In this document: piece by piece, positions 46,259 to 57,919 of the stretch
Layout of the letters: each line of letters begins with the position of its first letter
Numbering within the stretch: the first letter of the stretch is position 1
Origin: Agapetus fuscipes
Lineage: Eukaryota; Arthropoda; Insecta; Trichoptera; Glossosomatidae
Direction: 5' to 3'
NCBI GenBank assembly: GCA_951799405.1
Contig: OX637333.1
Location: forward strand, 10,911,960-10,975,959
DNA: 64,000 nt
Position numbers and translations under genes: made by a program
Notes under the pieces: model-generated
Seen by the model: the letters and a program-made list of their open reading frames with translations, nothing else
What the model was told of the DNA's origin: nothing
Database searches by the model: none

Positions 46259-46468
46259 TTTAGTGACGAGTATTTAAGTGAGTAAAAAAATATAATATAT
46301 TTTTTTAAATAATGTTATTGTGATTTACTTGTTTTTATATAAAACAACAACTGAAAATATGTGTTGAAAGTTTGTGATTTGTGTTCCTGGATAACTAATG
46401 AATATACTTTTTCATAAATTTTGAAGTTTCATCAAGTAATTAAGGTAGGAAATCAATAATTGATATGA

Positions 46469-46497
46469 TTTTACACATAAATTATTTATGTGTAAAA
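46469..46497. repeat. 29-bp hairpin
   Basis: TTTTACACATAAA is mirrored by TTTATGTGTAAAA around a TTA-type centre. Confidence 0.6.
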
Positions 46498-46653
46498 AAA
46501 ATAACCTCAAAAAAGTATTCCGTTCTGGCGGTGCGTATGTAGCAAGTAAATTCAGAATGGAAAAGGTTAATAACCTGTAAAACAGCATACACAAATACTC
46601 TATAGAAGTAACAGTGACACCCTGAAGGATAAGGCTAATGTTGTTGAGCTCAC

Positions 46654-46775
46654 CTGCAGGGTAGTGGCGGGGCTCAGCGCAGCCAGGGTGGGTCCACGTT
46701 CAGGCAGCGCCGCCAGCAGCCACCGCGTAGCGGGGCCCGCAGACCAAGCGAGCCGAGCTCACCCGATAAGCCTCC
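46654..46775 (-). other. GC-rich putative exon upstream of ornithine decarboxylase
   Basis: A 122-bp GC-rich block has an acceptor TTGTTGCAG before 46775 and a donor CAG|GTGAGC after 46654. All three frames contain a stop, although one is open for its last 36 codons. A non-coding leader exon of the decarboxylase fits best; an exon of another gene is possible. No TATA box or start was recognised. Confidence 0.5.
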
Positions 46776-46779
46776 CTGC

Positions 46780-47720
46780 AACAACGACACAATCAGTAAC
46801 ATGCATCAAAACATTGGCCTGGACCTGCAGACTCATGGGGCGTCGGTAGATCTTGCCGTATCTATCTGGATACAGACCGCAAAAAACATGGCGGGGCCTA
46901 AAAAGCTTACAAGATGTATCAGCTGCTCACACTTGTTCACACTTTGTCCTTCTTCCTGCGCCTCTTCACAAGATTGGCGGTCATCATAGTGACTTGCAGC
47001 TTAGATACTGCCACACAACAGAGATCATGTTCTTCTGCCAAACCACTGTCTCAGGGTCTTCATGCAAGACGTTCCTTCTTCCTTGACCTGGAGCTCTTAA
47101 TAAAAACATAATATGATCATTCTAACAAGGGAGTTTTATTAAGTTTTTGAATAGTAAAAACACACCACCAACTAAGTACAACATAAATCATGTTGAATCT
47201 AATATGTCAACTCTACTCTACTGGTGCTGTCTAAAAAAGAGTGTAAATTTTCCTTGGATACAAATTAATATCATAATTGTACTTACTTAGTTGAATCATA
47301 TTTGGTTATTTCAGGTTATTTATTGTAACTTTCAGGAAGTATATCAACTAAGAAAACCTGCCTCATCATATGAGGGAGATAGAGGACAATGGAGTGTTTG
47401 GTTTCAAAAGGCACAGAGCAAGCAAATTTCTGGCATCATTTCGGCCTTTGAATAAAAATATCACAAAATAGTGCTGTTAAAAGAGTCATCAATTCATCGT
47501 CATCACCATTAAAGCATTTTTATTTAATAAAAACGAAAGGTTAAAAACACATGATTTAAACTGACAAATAAAATCTACACATTTCTGTAATGAAACTATG
47601 ATGGGTACCTACTATTTTCTGTTAATCATTCTATTGATAGGGATTACTTTCTACTATTAGAAAAATTTTGACAGTTCTAGAATGGTGACAAAACTATGTT
47701 CAAGTATGACAGCCTTATTC
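46780..47720. other. Region upstream of the putative leader exon
   Basis: 46795-47110 is less AT-rich and has several short frames without known motifs. 47365-47470 (CCTCATCATATGAGGGAGAT) resembles 37783-37815 in the last ODC intron, so an old repeat is likely. Confidence 0.35.
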
Positions 47721-47721
47721 A

Positions 47722-47945
47722 TTAGATTTTGCAAAGACATATTGACGTTTAAGACTTATATTGAATGCATGCCCACATGGAGTCACATGTAAGTTCGCGC
47801 TTACACATGCTGCATGTGTTCATAAAAACCTCACATGAACCTTGCAATTCCTGCCGTCCTTCCCTGAAACCGTGATGGCATTGGAAAAAAGAATCAAGTT
47901 TTTACAGCATGGTCGTCAGCCTCATACCAACTAATGAGTCGATGT
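47722..47945 (-). repeat. 240-bp interspersed repeat, diverged
   Basis: A minus-strand unit with GTAAGTTCGCGCTTACACAT and CCTTCCCTGAAACCGTGATG. It is older than most copies. Confidence 0.75.
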
Positions 47946-48714
47946 AAGTGAACAAAGTTCCTTTTAATGGTGTGCTCTTTAATAGCACACAATGATTTTT
48001 CTGCCCCATAAAACGTGATTGAATAATTATAATCATAGCTAGAGTCAGAAAAGGCTGAGGTATCTATAATTGTAATTTTACGATCAGGAAAAACTAGTAT
48101 TTCACGCGTCTCGTGACAACTTAGCTATCTGCGTAGTTTCCGGACAACATGGTACAATGGGCTTTTAATGATATACTAATAATAATTCATTTACAAAATA
48201 CTGTAGCCTTGTAGGGATAAAGAAGGCCCAGGAATCAGGATAGAGGTGCCTGGAGAGATGTGGGGAACGCCTATGTTCAGTAGTGGAGAATGACTGACTA
48301 AGGCCCGGTATTTTCAAGTTCAGTTATATTTTACTTCACTATTACTAAAAATACTCCAGTCTAAGTCAACTAAACCTGAGAATTTCCGAAGTGACAAGCC
48401 CCCCCCCCAAAACCTTATAAATAAATGATGCCATTCAAAAGCTATACAACAAACTGGTTATAAAAAATAAATGCCTAACCTTCATTAAGCTGGAAAACGA
48501 CACAAAAATGTTCAGTTTGTGGCATTTTTTATTTATCGTTACATAAACATCAGCTGCTGCTTTTTTAATTTTTACTTTCTTGCTATAGCTGAAGGCTATA
48601 AATATTGATTTGTATTGATTTGGTTCGAAATTTTTTTTTCGGGGTTTTCACGGAAATAAGTTCTCCTGGTGCAAGACATGCCAAAAAACACTGTCTTTCA
48701 AAAACGTCCGTCTC

Positions 48715-48750
48715 TGTGTGTGTGTTTGTGTGTGTGTTTGTGTGTGTGTT

Positions 48751-48781
<31 letters not shown>

Positions 48782-48868
48782 GTGTTTGTGTGTGTGTGTT
48801 TGTGTGTGTGTGTTTGTGTGTGTGTGTGTTTGTGTGTGTGTGTTTGTGTGTGTGTTTGTGTGTGTTTG

Positions 48869-48923
<55 letters not shown>

Positions 48924-48931
48924 GTGTTTGT

Positions 48932-49011
<80 letters not shown>
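48715..49011 (+). repeat. Long GT microsatellite with TTTG interruptions
   Basis: About 297 bp of (TG)n, the first two thirds broken regularly by TTTG and the last 70 bp pure. Frames across it are artefacts. Confidence 0.97.
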
Positions 49012-49012
<1 letters not shown>

Positions 49013-50004
49013 ACTTTCCAAAGTTTAAGACCTAGAGATACCAAATTTTGGCTACATCAACATTTTTGGACATGTATTAAGTTTGAATAACACGGCATTA
49101 CACCAACCAGATGGCTGTCATACAAAAAAAAACATAAAATTGCACTTTTCTCAAAAACGGCTCCAAGATTTTTTTTCAAATTTTCAGAGATACCATTAAT
49201 TAATTTTTAACTTAATAAATTAGTTATGGCAACACTCTTGCTAATCTCTGTCTATGGGTTGCCATATGAAAATAACAAACGATTGTGATTTTCTCAAAGT
49301 CAAAGGGTTAACAAAAATATAATATTATTCTACAATATTATAGACAACATAAATTTCTACAAAATTTTTTTTTTTTTTTGAAAAATTTAAAATAAAGCAC
49401 CGTTTACACGACCTCAAATTTTAACGTTTTCTTTTCTAATTTCACCGTTTACACGACCTTACATTTGTAATCATTTTTTTTTACTTTTTTGAAAATTCAA
49501 GATGGCTTCCGAAGAGCTGAAAATTTAAATGCGATTTTCTCAAAAACGACCGCAATGATTTATCTCAAATTTTCTGTGAATCCGTTTATAAAATAGTGCT
49601 ATCTAACGATTATAATCATAGCTACATCATAATCTCGGTTTAGGGAGTTGCCATACAAAAAAAAAAAAATCTCGGCAGTTAGAGGGTTAATAAAAAAATA
49701 ATCTTCTACAAATTTAAGACAATAATGATAACTTTTATATTGACATCATTATTTTTCCAAGTGAATCAGAAGTATAGCCGCCATACAAAGTGAAAAATTT
49801 CCATACAAAATGTATTTGCAATTTTCTTGGTAGTCAAAGGGTTAAAAATAGATAAAAGGCTGCGATTCTTAAAATTTTATAAATACCAATAATAATCAGT
49901 CGTTACTTTTTCAAAATATAACTAAAAAGTTTACCCACCACACAAAGTCCTATAGTTTGCATACAAAAGAGTTCAATAACCATCTATAATATAATCTAGA
50001 TTCT
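49012..50004. other. AT-rich repeat-like stretch
   Basis: Phrases recur loosely: TTCTCAAAAACG, CCATACAAA, and GGGTTAA followed by AAAA. They suggest degenerate copies of one unit (about 200-250 bp), but I could not align them reliably. Confidence 0.35.
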
Positions 50005-50160
50005 AGAATCTAAGTTGCAAAGATAAATTAACATTACAACTCATATAAATTGCATGCCCACAAACAGACACGACCTTCCTTGAAACAGGGGTGACATTGA
50101 CAAAGTGAATTATTTTTTACACTATGGGTGGTCAGCTTTATACCAACCTATAAGTCAAGG
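50005..50160 (-). repeat. 240-bp repeat with internal deletion
   Basis: Both ends are present (CTAAGTTGCAAAGATAAATT and CAACCTATAAGTCAAGG) but about 80 bp in the middle are missing. Confidence 0.8.
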
Positions 50161-50189
50161 ATCTTTATTGTGTAATTGGCGCTTTTTCC

Positions 50190-50245
50190 AGAGAAGACCA
50201 ACCTCGTAGAGGGCTTTTGAGGTGTGATTCACACAAAACGGCGCT
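50190..50245 (+). mobile_element. SINE family S3, 3' fragment
   Basis: GAGGGCTTTTGAGGTGTGAT and CACCAAATAAATCAT match the 3' end of the SINE at 54580-54885. Confidence 0.6.
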
Positions 50246-50439
50246 CACCAAATAAATCATACAAATATTTATATTCATTTAAGTATTTATATGGCTATTT
50301 CCATATTGTACGAGTATGCAGGTTCACACCGCGGTGGAATAAAATTGATTTATTATTGATATATTAGGTCTTTACATATGAAATTTGCGTTTTGTATGGG
50401 AGGAACAAAAAGTGTTTTTTTTTTTTAATATAATATATT

Positions 50440-51121
50440 TATTCAATCAATGTACCATTGCTATCTGCACTTTTGGCATCTTATAGGTAGTTCATTGGAT
50501 CCCTTTACCAAAATAACCATTCGGACGGCAATCAATACAATCTTTGAAGGCGGTTTGGACTGCCCCATTGGAGTTGATTTTTTTCCCTTGCAAGAATTTA
50601 TCCAAATAAAAATAAAAAATGGTAATCTGTTGAAACAAGGTTCGGGGAGTACGGGGGATATCTTTTAAACATTCCAATTGAAGCTCCTCTAATTTGGTAG
50701 CCGTCTATTATGCAGTGTGTGGTTTAGCGTTTTCATGAAGCAGCAGTGGCCTAGAGCGATTGACCAGCTTTGGTTGTTTAGCAGCTAGCTTTTCCATCAT
50801 GGTTTGCAGTTGCTGACAATAGACATCTGCCGTAATCGTCTGACCAGATTTAAGAAAAGTGTAGTGAACGACACCGGCACTAGTCCACCAAACGCTCACA
50901 AGTAACTTTTTTTGAGCCAATTTTAGCTTGGGGCATTATTTGGCTGGTTTGGCAGGGTTCAGCCATTGCGATGAGCGCTTTCGATTATTGCACAGGATCC
51001 ATTTTTCCTCACAGGTAATAATTCGATTTAAAATCTCTTCATTATTGTGCCGGTTGAGTAATGTAACGCAGCAGTCGACGCGCGTTTGTTGATTTGCTTC
51101 ACCCAATTTGTGAGGTACCCA
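50440..51121 (-). pseudogene. Mariner transposase, catalytic part with mutated aspartates
   Basis: After the insertion the frame resumes WVPHKLGEANQQTRVDCCVT and reads through LLVSVWWTSAGVVHYTFLK and SRPLLLHENAKPHTA. The first catalytic Asp (usually CDEKW) is Glu in CEEKWIL and the second (usually HDNARPHT) is Glu in HENAKPHT. The last one remains in STDYHF after a frameshift. Further shifts near 50930 and 50690 confirm it is dead. Confidence 0.85.
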
Positions 51122-52561
51122 CATTGATCTAAATAAAATATATAGATGGAGCATTAGCGTATATATCCGACCCACATCATGTATGCCCTAAATGATAGTG
51201 TATGCCCCATTTGCAATCAGTTGTTTACCAAGCGTCGGCAAGGAAACATCGAGGTACCTGCATGTAAATTGAAGACGAATATCATGCGAAGATAGCCTGA
51301 CAGTTCCATAAAATTTTCAAATTTCCCCATATAAAAGAAATACTCGTATGTTAATTTAATGAAATAAAACTCATGATAAGTGCGTGACGAATTATTACAA
51401 ACAAAAGAATACAGTAAAAAAACACAAAATATAAATAAAAAAACTCAGTTCTTCATACTTATACCCATTATTGACAATAGATTTTTTTTCTTATATTGGA
51501 CGCATTAATCGTATTTTTTAAGGTTTATTTAGATATAAATACAAAAGAAATAAAGATATTTAGATATTAAAATGTAAAGAAGCATTTTAGACAACTTTCA
51601 GAGACGCTCCTTTAAACTAACGGAGAAAAAAATCTGCTGATATTCATATACTCGTATTTTCAAATAATACTCTATTACATGAAAGTAAGATATGGGTACT
51701 AATACGTCTTTTTTGTTTAAGTTTTTGTTAGTTCTTACACAGCCTTAAATATTATGCACTGAACAATTTTAAAAATAAAAATTTATTCGTATTGACTTAT
51801 TTTTCCTTACATTTTGGGAAACGTATAGTGTGAGACGTCAGCCCTCGGCTGTCATCTGTTAGGCATTCTTCACTGAGGGCGTACTTTTTGACACAGGGAC
51901 GCACTAAGAACTTAGATGCTTTCAGTGACAAAAAAATGACGCTTAATGTGATACACATACAGTCTCAGTGAATATTAACGATAGTATGTATAGATTGGTT
52001 TATGTGAAAAAGTTATGAATGAAATCAGTGTTATTAAAAAATCCAAAATATTTCTGAAATTTCTCGGGAAAAAGTTGTGGCGCTTATGTTAATTTTAGAT
52101 TATTTTTAATGTTAGTGAGCATGCAGCATGGGCTAGCGTCAACTTACAGGTGTCTGCTTGTGGGCATGTATTAAAAATATACCTTAAATAATAATATTTT
52201 CTCGCCACTTACGATGATTATTGATGTATTGTAAGAATAATGTAAATATAATATGGCACATTTTTATTCCATTCTCAAGTCTTAACCGAATTGTGAAAAA
52301 TGTAAGTCACTGTGATTAAATTATTTATAATTTCAATAAATATACTTTGCTTACAAAAAATAACTTTTATGTATTTTTTAATGTGGCGGCCTGAGTACGG
52401 CCCCTGACGTTGTCATGGAGATCATGAAAGAGACGGAAACATAACAAAATTTATAATGTTTCTTTCTCTTTCTTTCATTATGTGCTTACAATTTTGTGGC
52501 ACAACCGTTTGTATAGGAAAACACTCACGCGCTCCATCTATGTATATTATTTATATCGATG
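51122..52561. mobile_element. hAT-type element nested in mariner
   Basis: An 8-bp repeat GGTACCCA is at 51114-51121 and 52562-52569. The inverted ends begin CATTGATCTAAATAAAATAT at left and CATCGATATAAATAATATAC from the right, then both ATAGATGGAGC. No transposase was recognised. A 240-bp repeat fragment is inside at 52060-52212. Confidence 0.85.
52060..52212 (+). repeat. 240-bp repeat fragment, diverged
   Basis: It keeps TTGTGGCGCTTATGTTAATT, GCATGCAGCATGGGCTAGCG and CTGCTTGTGGGCATG. Confidence 0.6.
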
Positions 52562-52614
52562 GGTACCCACCTTTTAAGCTTTTTTACCTTTCCAATTTGA
52601 TTCAAGTAGATTAA

Positions 52615-52886
52615 AATAGTTTATCACTAATCGGACGTGGTTTGCGATGGATCCGCTTCCACAATAGTCTTCAATTCCTCATTATCAACTTTGGTCTCCA
52701 GCTGTCCACGAGGCTTGTTCTGCAAGGCGAAATTTCCAGAACGAAAACGTTGGAACCAAAAAGCACTGTGTTTTATTTTGCGACATCGTCGCCATACACA
52801 TCATTAATCCTTCGAGCCGTTTCTGCAGCACTGGTGCCACGGTGGAACTCGTTCTCGTAAATAATGCGATATTTCAAGTTTTCCAT
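52615..52886 (-). pseudogene. Mariner transposase, DNA-binding part
   Basis: The frame reads MENLKYRIIYENEF, GTSAAETARRINDVYG, WFQRFRSGNFALQNKPRG and VEADPSQTTSD, the paired helix-turn-helix part of mariner transposases. Two stops follow, then KVKKLKRWVP up to the hAT insertion. Confidence 0.85.
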
Positions 52887-53076
52887 TTTGTAAAATGAGT
52901 GGCGCAAAGTAAAAAACAATTGAGGAACGAACAAATGAATTACAATTTTCAAAACACAAATACATGAGTAAAAAACTGTAAAAATTTGAATTTGGAATTC
53001 TTAACCAAAGAGGAGATATTTGAGATCAAAGTGGCCAGTTCGCCAAAACACTAATTTCATATGTAAGGACCTAATA

Positions 53077-53640
53077 ATATTTTTTTATTGAAACGGCATA
53101 GATGGTAGATGATTCTAGCTTTACATACATAGCAATTAAAATATAACCTTTGCAAGTTTGCTTTCGCTAATGCCAATACTAATAATACAGCGTTTACATT
53201 CACTGAAACACAGATAAGAAAGAAGCTAAATAATTTTCTTCATTTATAAGATACTCAAAAAAAGGTAGTACTCAGTGTAAAAGAGGGATATCTTTATTTC
53301 GAGGAAACAATAATTCATCATTATTAATTACACTTTGATAACAAACAAATAAAAAAACTTGCACACAAAAACTTGTTTGGCTGAATAGCAACAAGGAAAA
53401 TAAGTATGTATGTGATTTGATTAATTTTATGAAAAAAAAAATACAGCCAATTTACGAGCATGAACAATAATTGATGAAGCTCATACCGAACAGACGTGTT
53501 AAATGAGCTACAGAAACAACATCACAACATGTTTAGGCCAGGGCGGAGCGATGTAGGCTCTGAACCCTGACAACCTCTGCCTTACAAAAAACACACATTT
53601 TGTGTAACAGCGTAAATAAACGGTTGACATTAGGATTGTT
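53077..53640. other. Gene-free AT-rich stretch
   Basis: Nothing recognised. Confidence 0.35.
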
Positions 53641-53644
53641 TCTT

Positions 53645-53825
53645 GATGTATAAGTAGGTATGAGGCAGACCAAACATACTTTAAAAAATGGTTCACTTTG
53701 CCAATGACACCCCTGTTTCAGGAAAGGTCAGTAAAAGTTGCAGGCCTATGTTCACGTGAGGTTAAGATTTTCATTTGTAGGCGCGGACTTACATTTGTCT
53801 GCTTGTGGGCATGCATTTATTATTA
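53645..53825 (+). repeat. 240-bp interspersed repeat, 3' shortened
   Basis: It starts TTGATGTATAAGTAGGTATG and stops after CTGCTTGTGGGCATGCATTT. Confidence 0.75.
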
Positions 53826-53921
53826 CATTATTCTATTCCAAATACGCTAGAAAGATCAGCCGTCTGATCCCTCGGCCATAGCACCGATATTATAGATTGG
53901 TAGGTACTCCTGCGATGCGCT

Positions 53922-54058
53922 CCTAATATATCAAGGTCTCCGACGGCGGCGATAGTTCTCTGAAGCCTAATATATCAAGGTCTCCGACGGCGGCGATAGT
54001 TCTCTGAAGCCTAATATATCAAGGTCTCCGACGGCGGCGATAGTTCTCTGAAGCCTGT
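53922..54058 (+). repeat. 44-bp tandem repeat, 3 copies
   Basis: AATATATCAAGGTCTCCGAC starts at 53925, 53969 and 54013. The sequence that follows (GCCTGTGCCTATCCCTC ... TGAGATG) is related to the hAT MITE at 41947-42171, so this is an expanded copy of that family. Confidence 0.85.
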
Positions 54059-54579
54059 GCCTATCCCTCTCTCCCCGTCGCCGGCTTTTGTGAGATGAAT
54101 TATTATTTTGGAAAATATTTTTAAAACTTCTCTACTCTCGCCAGCTATCCGAAAAGAAAAGTAAGTAATTTGGACAGTCTGCGTGGTCAGACTCACGTTT
54201 ATTGTTAAATATGGAAATTGCATGGAACTGACACGTGTTAGATTGTGGGCATGCATTTGAATGTTAGTATAATAATTATAGATGAATATTATTATGGTTG
54301 AAGCGCGCAGTGTTCATCTCGCGGCCGGCCTGCCAGCAGTGATATGAGAGTCGCGGCACGAGCACGACCCTCTGAACTTCACTTCACTCTAACAGATAAT
54401 ATGTGACGTACTACAAACCACCTTTAAGTTATTGAATGGGGACGATACTCATGGACAAATATCAGATAAATACTTTATTACTCTAATTTACAAATTTCAT
54501 CTTGTCCTGTACCCGTTGGCACTCCGCTAAAGATGGGTAGATGTTGGGCCTCTGCAGAGTTGCCTCCACTTCTTCCGAT

Positions 54580-54885
54580 AATAATAAATAATAATAAAAG
54601 GATGATTTATTTGGTGATCGCTGTTTTTGTATGTATCACATCTCAAGAGCCCTCTGCGAGCTAGGTCGTCGCTGTAGAAAGCACCGATTCCCAAGCAAGA
54701 CCCAGTTGCTGTAAGGCTGGATGGACCTTTAGTGAGCGGTCTTTGGTGAAGGTATATGAAATTTTCATCCAGCGAAGAGCATATTTGAAAATGCAAATGG
54801 TATTTTTTTGTTCTCTGCAGGGATTCGAACCCACAACCTTCCATTTACGAGTCAGAAGTGTTAACCACTAGACTACGGACCGATC
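54580..54885 (-). mobile_element. tRNA-derived SINE, family S3
   Basis: The minus strand from about 54885 shows TCCGTAGTCTAGTGGTTAAC (A box) and GGTTCGAATCCC (B box), a body of about 200 bp and an ATT-rich tail near 54580-54600. LINE C-terminal sequence (KKWRQLCRG) follows directly at 54575-54523, so the SINE may have borrowed or landed in a LINE 3' end. Confidence 0.8.
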
Positions 54886-54949
54886 AAAAAACCCTTCCAC
54901 ATATCTTTCATTCTATTTATATCCATCACCTTTGTCATACATTCTAATC

Positions 54950-55130
54950 TAATCTAAGTTGCAAAGATATGTTACATTGGAGATTCACATTACATGCATT
55001 CTCACAACCAGACACGTACAAGTTCGCGCTTGCACATGCCTCATGTGAACCTACAACGTAAAAACCAAATCTCAAATGGACATACACCCTGCAACTCTTG
55101 CCGTCATACCAACTAAGTCAAGGAACATAC
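54950..55130 (-). repeat. 240-bp repeat with AATCT tail
   Basis: The 3' end CTAATCTAATCTAAGTTGC carries the GATTA-type tail; the 5' third is missing. Confidence 0.8.
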
Positions 55131-55500
55131 CCAACAAATTACATTTTATAAATCAGTAAATAATAATATCCTCAAAACTAAACAGAAAACAAATATAAAT
55201 TTAACAAATTCTAGCTGCCAACATTACAGATCAACCGCCATTTCTTTCTGTCCTTACTTCTTCTTCTACTGTCCTTACATACTTCTTTCATTTCCTCCAG
55301 AGTCATAACCTACCATTCACTAACATAGTACATTCACTATGTATATCCCATTCTTTCACAATTTCACCATTCGGATCAAGCCACACTTATCTCGGTCTTC
55401 CCTTTCCCCTTTTCCCTCACACATTTCCACTGTACTCGTATATACATTTTGTAATTCTCATCATCCATTCTTTCTACATCCACACATAAACCATCCCATC

Positions 55501-56479
55501 CAGTGGCGTACCTACGGTTTCTGCCATGCGCATGCTGGATAATTAAAGTTGCACGAAATCACAAATAATAAATCTTACCCCTTTGTTTCTTTCCTCAGTA
55601 TTTCTTAATCTCTTCAGACTTCGCTTTTGGATTAATAAATCTTTACATACTTAAGATCCTTACTGAGTACAACTATATTTTCACAGGAATTCATTGTTTA
55701 CTATAAAAACCGGATTCTCGATCGCAAACAAGGAATAAGTTATTTATTATGATATTTGAACCTGACGCGACAGTGTTTTCAAAACACAATACATAAGGGC
55801 CGTTCTTATAAACGTTGGACTAAATATCCGTAAGTAAATACTCATTTAACTAACGGATGGACGTTAACGGACTGATCTTACCGATGGTCGTCTTATAAAG
55901 TAAAAAAATCATCAAAAATACGAGTGCATTATTGAGAACTAACGGACGGTTAAAAAAGCTTTATAGGACGACCATCGGTAAGATCAATCCGTAAACGTCC
56001 ATCCGTTAGTAACTTGCCGAGATACTTACGGATATTTGGTCTCTCGTTTATAAGACCGGCCCTAAGTCATTCATAAATCTGTCAACAGCTTCAGTCTGGA
56101 ATCGTAAAATTTAATCGACGAAAAGCTTAGCCTATCCGAATATTATTATCATGCGCACTCCAAGCCACAGCTTCAAGCAATATCTGTGAATGTGTGTTTT
56201 CATTTAGAATTAAAAGAGCTTAAGCGACTATCTTCATATAAACTTACAGAGGTCAAGCTTTTTCATACGTTAAACAAAGGCAGGCATACAATTCTCAATC
56301 ACGTTTGAAGAACAGAGTTTCGTTCGGCAATGACTAATATTAATATCCCACTTTACCTCACAGATGGCAGTAGCAGGAATATTGATGTATATCTTAAATC
56401 TACTCAAAAATATTCATTATTTTCATTTCTGAGGGTACGCATGCTTAGCTTTTTAGCTTGTAAGGTAGTCACGCCACTG
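55501..56479. mobile_element. hAT element with perfect target duplication
   Basis: ATCCCATC is at 55493-55500 and 56480-56487. The ends are CAGTGGCGTACCTACGG and, from the right, CAGTGGCGTGACTACC. A Harbinger MITE is nested within. Confidence 0.88.
55797..56062. mobile_element. Harbinger-type palindromic MITE, 266 bp
   Basis: The ends are GGGCCGTTCTTATAAACG and, from the right, GGGCCGGTCTTATAAACG; TAA flanks both sides (55794-55796 and 56063-56065). Inner arms are also inverted (ACGGATGGACGTTAACGGAC). Confidence 0.88.
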
Positions 56480-56924
56480 ATCCCATCACTTTTTTTTGTA
56501 CCTTTCCTCTCATAATATCCTCTTTCAGCTTGCATTTCTTTCACAGATTGATTTTTTGTTTTGTACTCCTCAAGTGTTTCATCTCCACCGTACATAGCTT
56601 CCTCATTTTGTTGTTGTTCGTAATCCATTCTTCACTTTCATACATTAACTAGCAGTACCCGGCGTGTTTCACTACGCCATTTGGGCATGTGGTATCAATT
56701 TTTTTCTACAGATAAAAGAGGAAACAACAGGATCAAAAAAAAAAGTGTGCTAATCGGAATCAAGCTTCACACAATTTATCTCTAGGTTAATCTTCACGTT
56801 TTCTAAAAAAAAAGGTCTAGGTACAACTGTTAAGCAGCAGAGCCAAGCATAGGGAAAATCGATTGCGGTGCTCCATTTATATTTAAGATAAAAAAATCGG
56901 CTATGTAACGTCACTCATCTAATC

Positions 56925-57165
56925 TATTCTAAGTTGCATGGATATAATTGTTACATTTGGAATTCACATTAAGTGCATGCCCACAAGCAGACACGTATAA
57001 GTTCACACTTGCACATTCTGCGTGTGAACCTACAACATAAAAACCCAAATCTCAAATGAACATACACCCTGCAACTCTTTGCTGACCTTCCCTGAAACAG
57101 GGGTGACATTGGCAGAGTGAAACATTTTCTATTTATAGTTGGTCAGATGCATATTGACCTATACA
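56925..57165 (-). repeat. 240-bp interspersed repeat inside the composite
   Basis: A full unit, present at the same position in copy 2 (62990-63230). Confidence 0.85.
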
Positions 57166-57919
57166 AGAAAAGAATATAAACAATAAATTAAATTTTATAA
57201 TCATACAATTAAAGAACTAATCTATAAAATTCACTATATTCTTTGAGCAAAGTGAAGAAATAAATGTATTCCAAACAATCAGAAATATTTTTCAATGTAA
57301 CCGCACTGTGAAACGTATGCAGTTGGGGAAAATGCTTCATACAATATGATGCACTTAAGTGTTTTTTCAACTATCTCCATAAAAGTGTTTAATTTATGTT
57401 GAATTTTTGACTCCCTGTCCTGTCTTTATCCCGGCCAAGTGAATTCACATTTTTTCCCCACATTTAAAATGTGCTCTATCCATTATTTCAATAAGTGAAA
57501 GTTTTAGGTAGTGCACACGGAACATTTTCTGTTGACAACAAAATTGTAAGTCGCACGGCCGGGTTAGGTAAAAGGCAAACATTTTGTTTATCTTGGTTGC
57601 TTTGGACCATTGCCACATAGAAGAAAGACGTTTAACCGCCGAGAAAAAAACGATCTTTAAATTTGTGGTGAGTATATAATTTTACAGAAATGCGTTTTTT
57701 GAAAAAACAACTATATTATGTATATTTTAATTAAAAGTATGTTTCAATAAAAGGTTTTAATAATAATAATATATTTCAATATGGTCTTCTAGTTGTGACC
57801 TACGAACTTTCGTTTATCGTATTTTTTATAAGTGCGGGATATAAAAGCTTTCTTACATTTCTAAAATTCAACTTGGAATACTTGAATAACCTTTTTTAAT
57901 TTGGAACTTTTGTCTAGGC

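Larger units (their letters stand above)
50364..53074 (-). mobile_element. Mariner element split by a hAT insertion
   Basis: The inverted ends are TTAGGTCTTTACATATGAAA and, from the right, TTAGGTCCTTACATATGAAA. TA flanks both sides (50362-50363 and 53075-53076). The transposase reads on the minus strand from 52886 down to about 50440 and is split by a hAT element at 51122-52561. Removing that leaves about 1.27 kb, the normal mariner size. Confidence 0.92.
55205..56640 (-). pseudogene. LINE 3' end split by a hAT element
   Basis: On the minus strand 56640-56480 and 55500-55205 join into one LINE C-terminus (YYERKGTKKSDGMG ... MERMDDENYKMY ... EMKEVCKD), the same family as 40280-40680. The gap is exactly the hAT element with its target duplication. 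Confidence 0.65.

Noticed and set aside
46664..46849. 61-codon + strand frame
   Set aside because: Shadow of the GC-rich putative minus-strand exon at 46654-46775.
48583..49090. Several long Cys-Val or Thr-His frames
   Set aside because: They are artefacts of the GT microsatellite.
52642..52860. 72-codon + strand frame
   Set aside because: Antisense of the mariner DNA-binding domain.
54810..54885. tRNA gene
   Set aside because: Same reason: the head belongs to SINE family S3.
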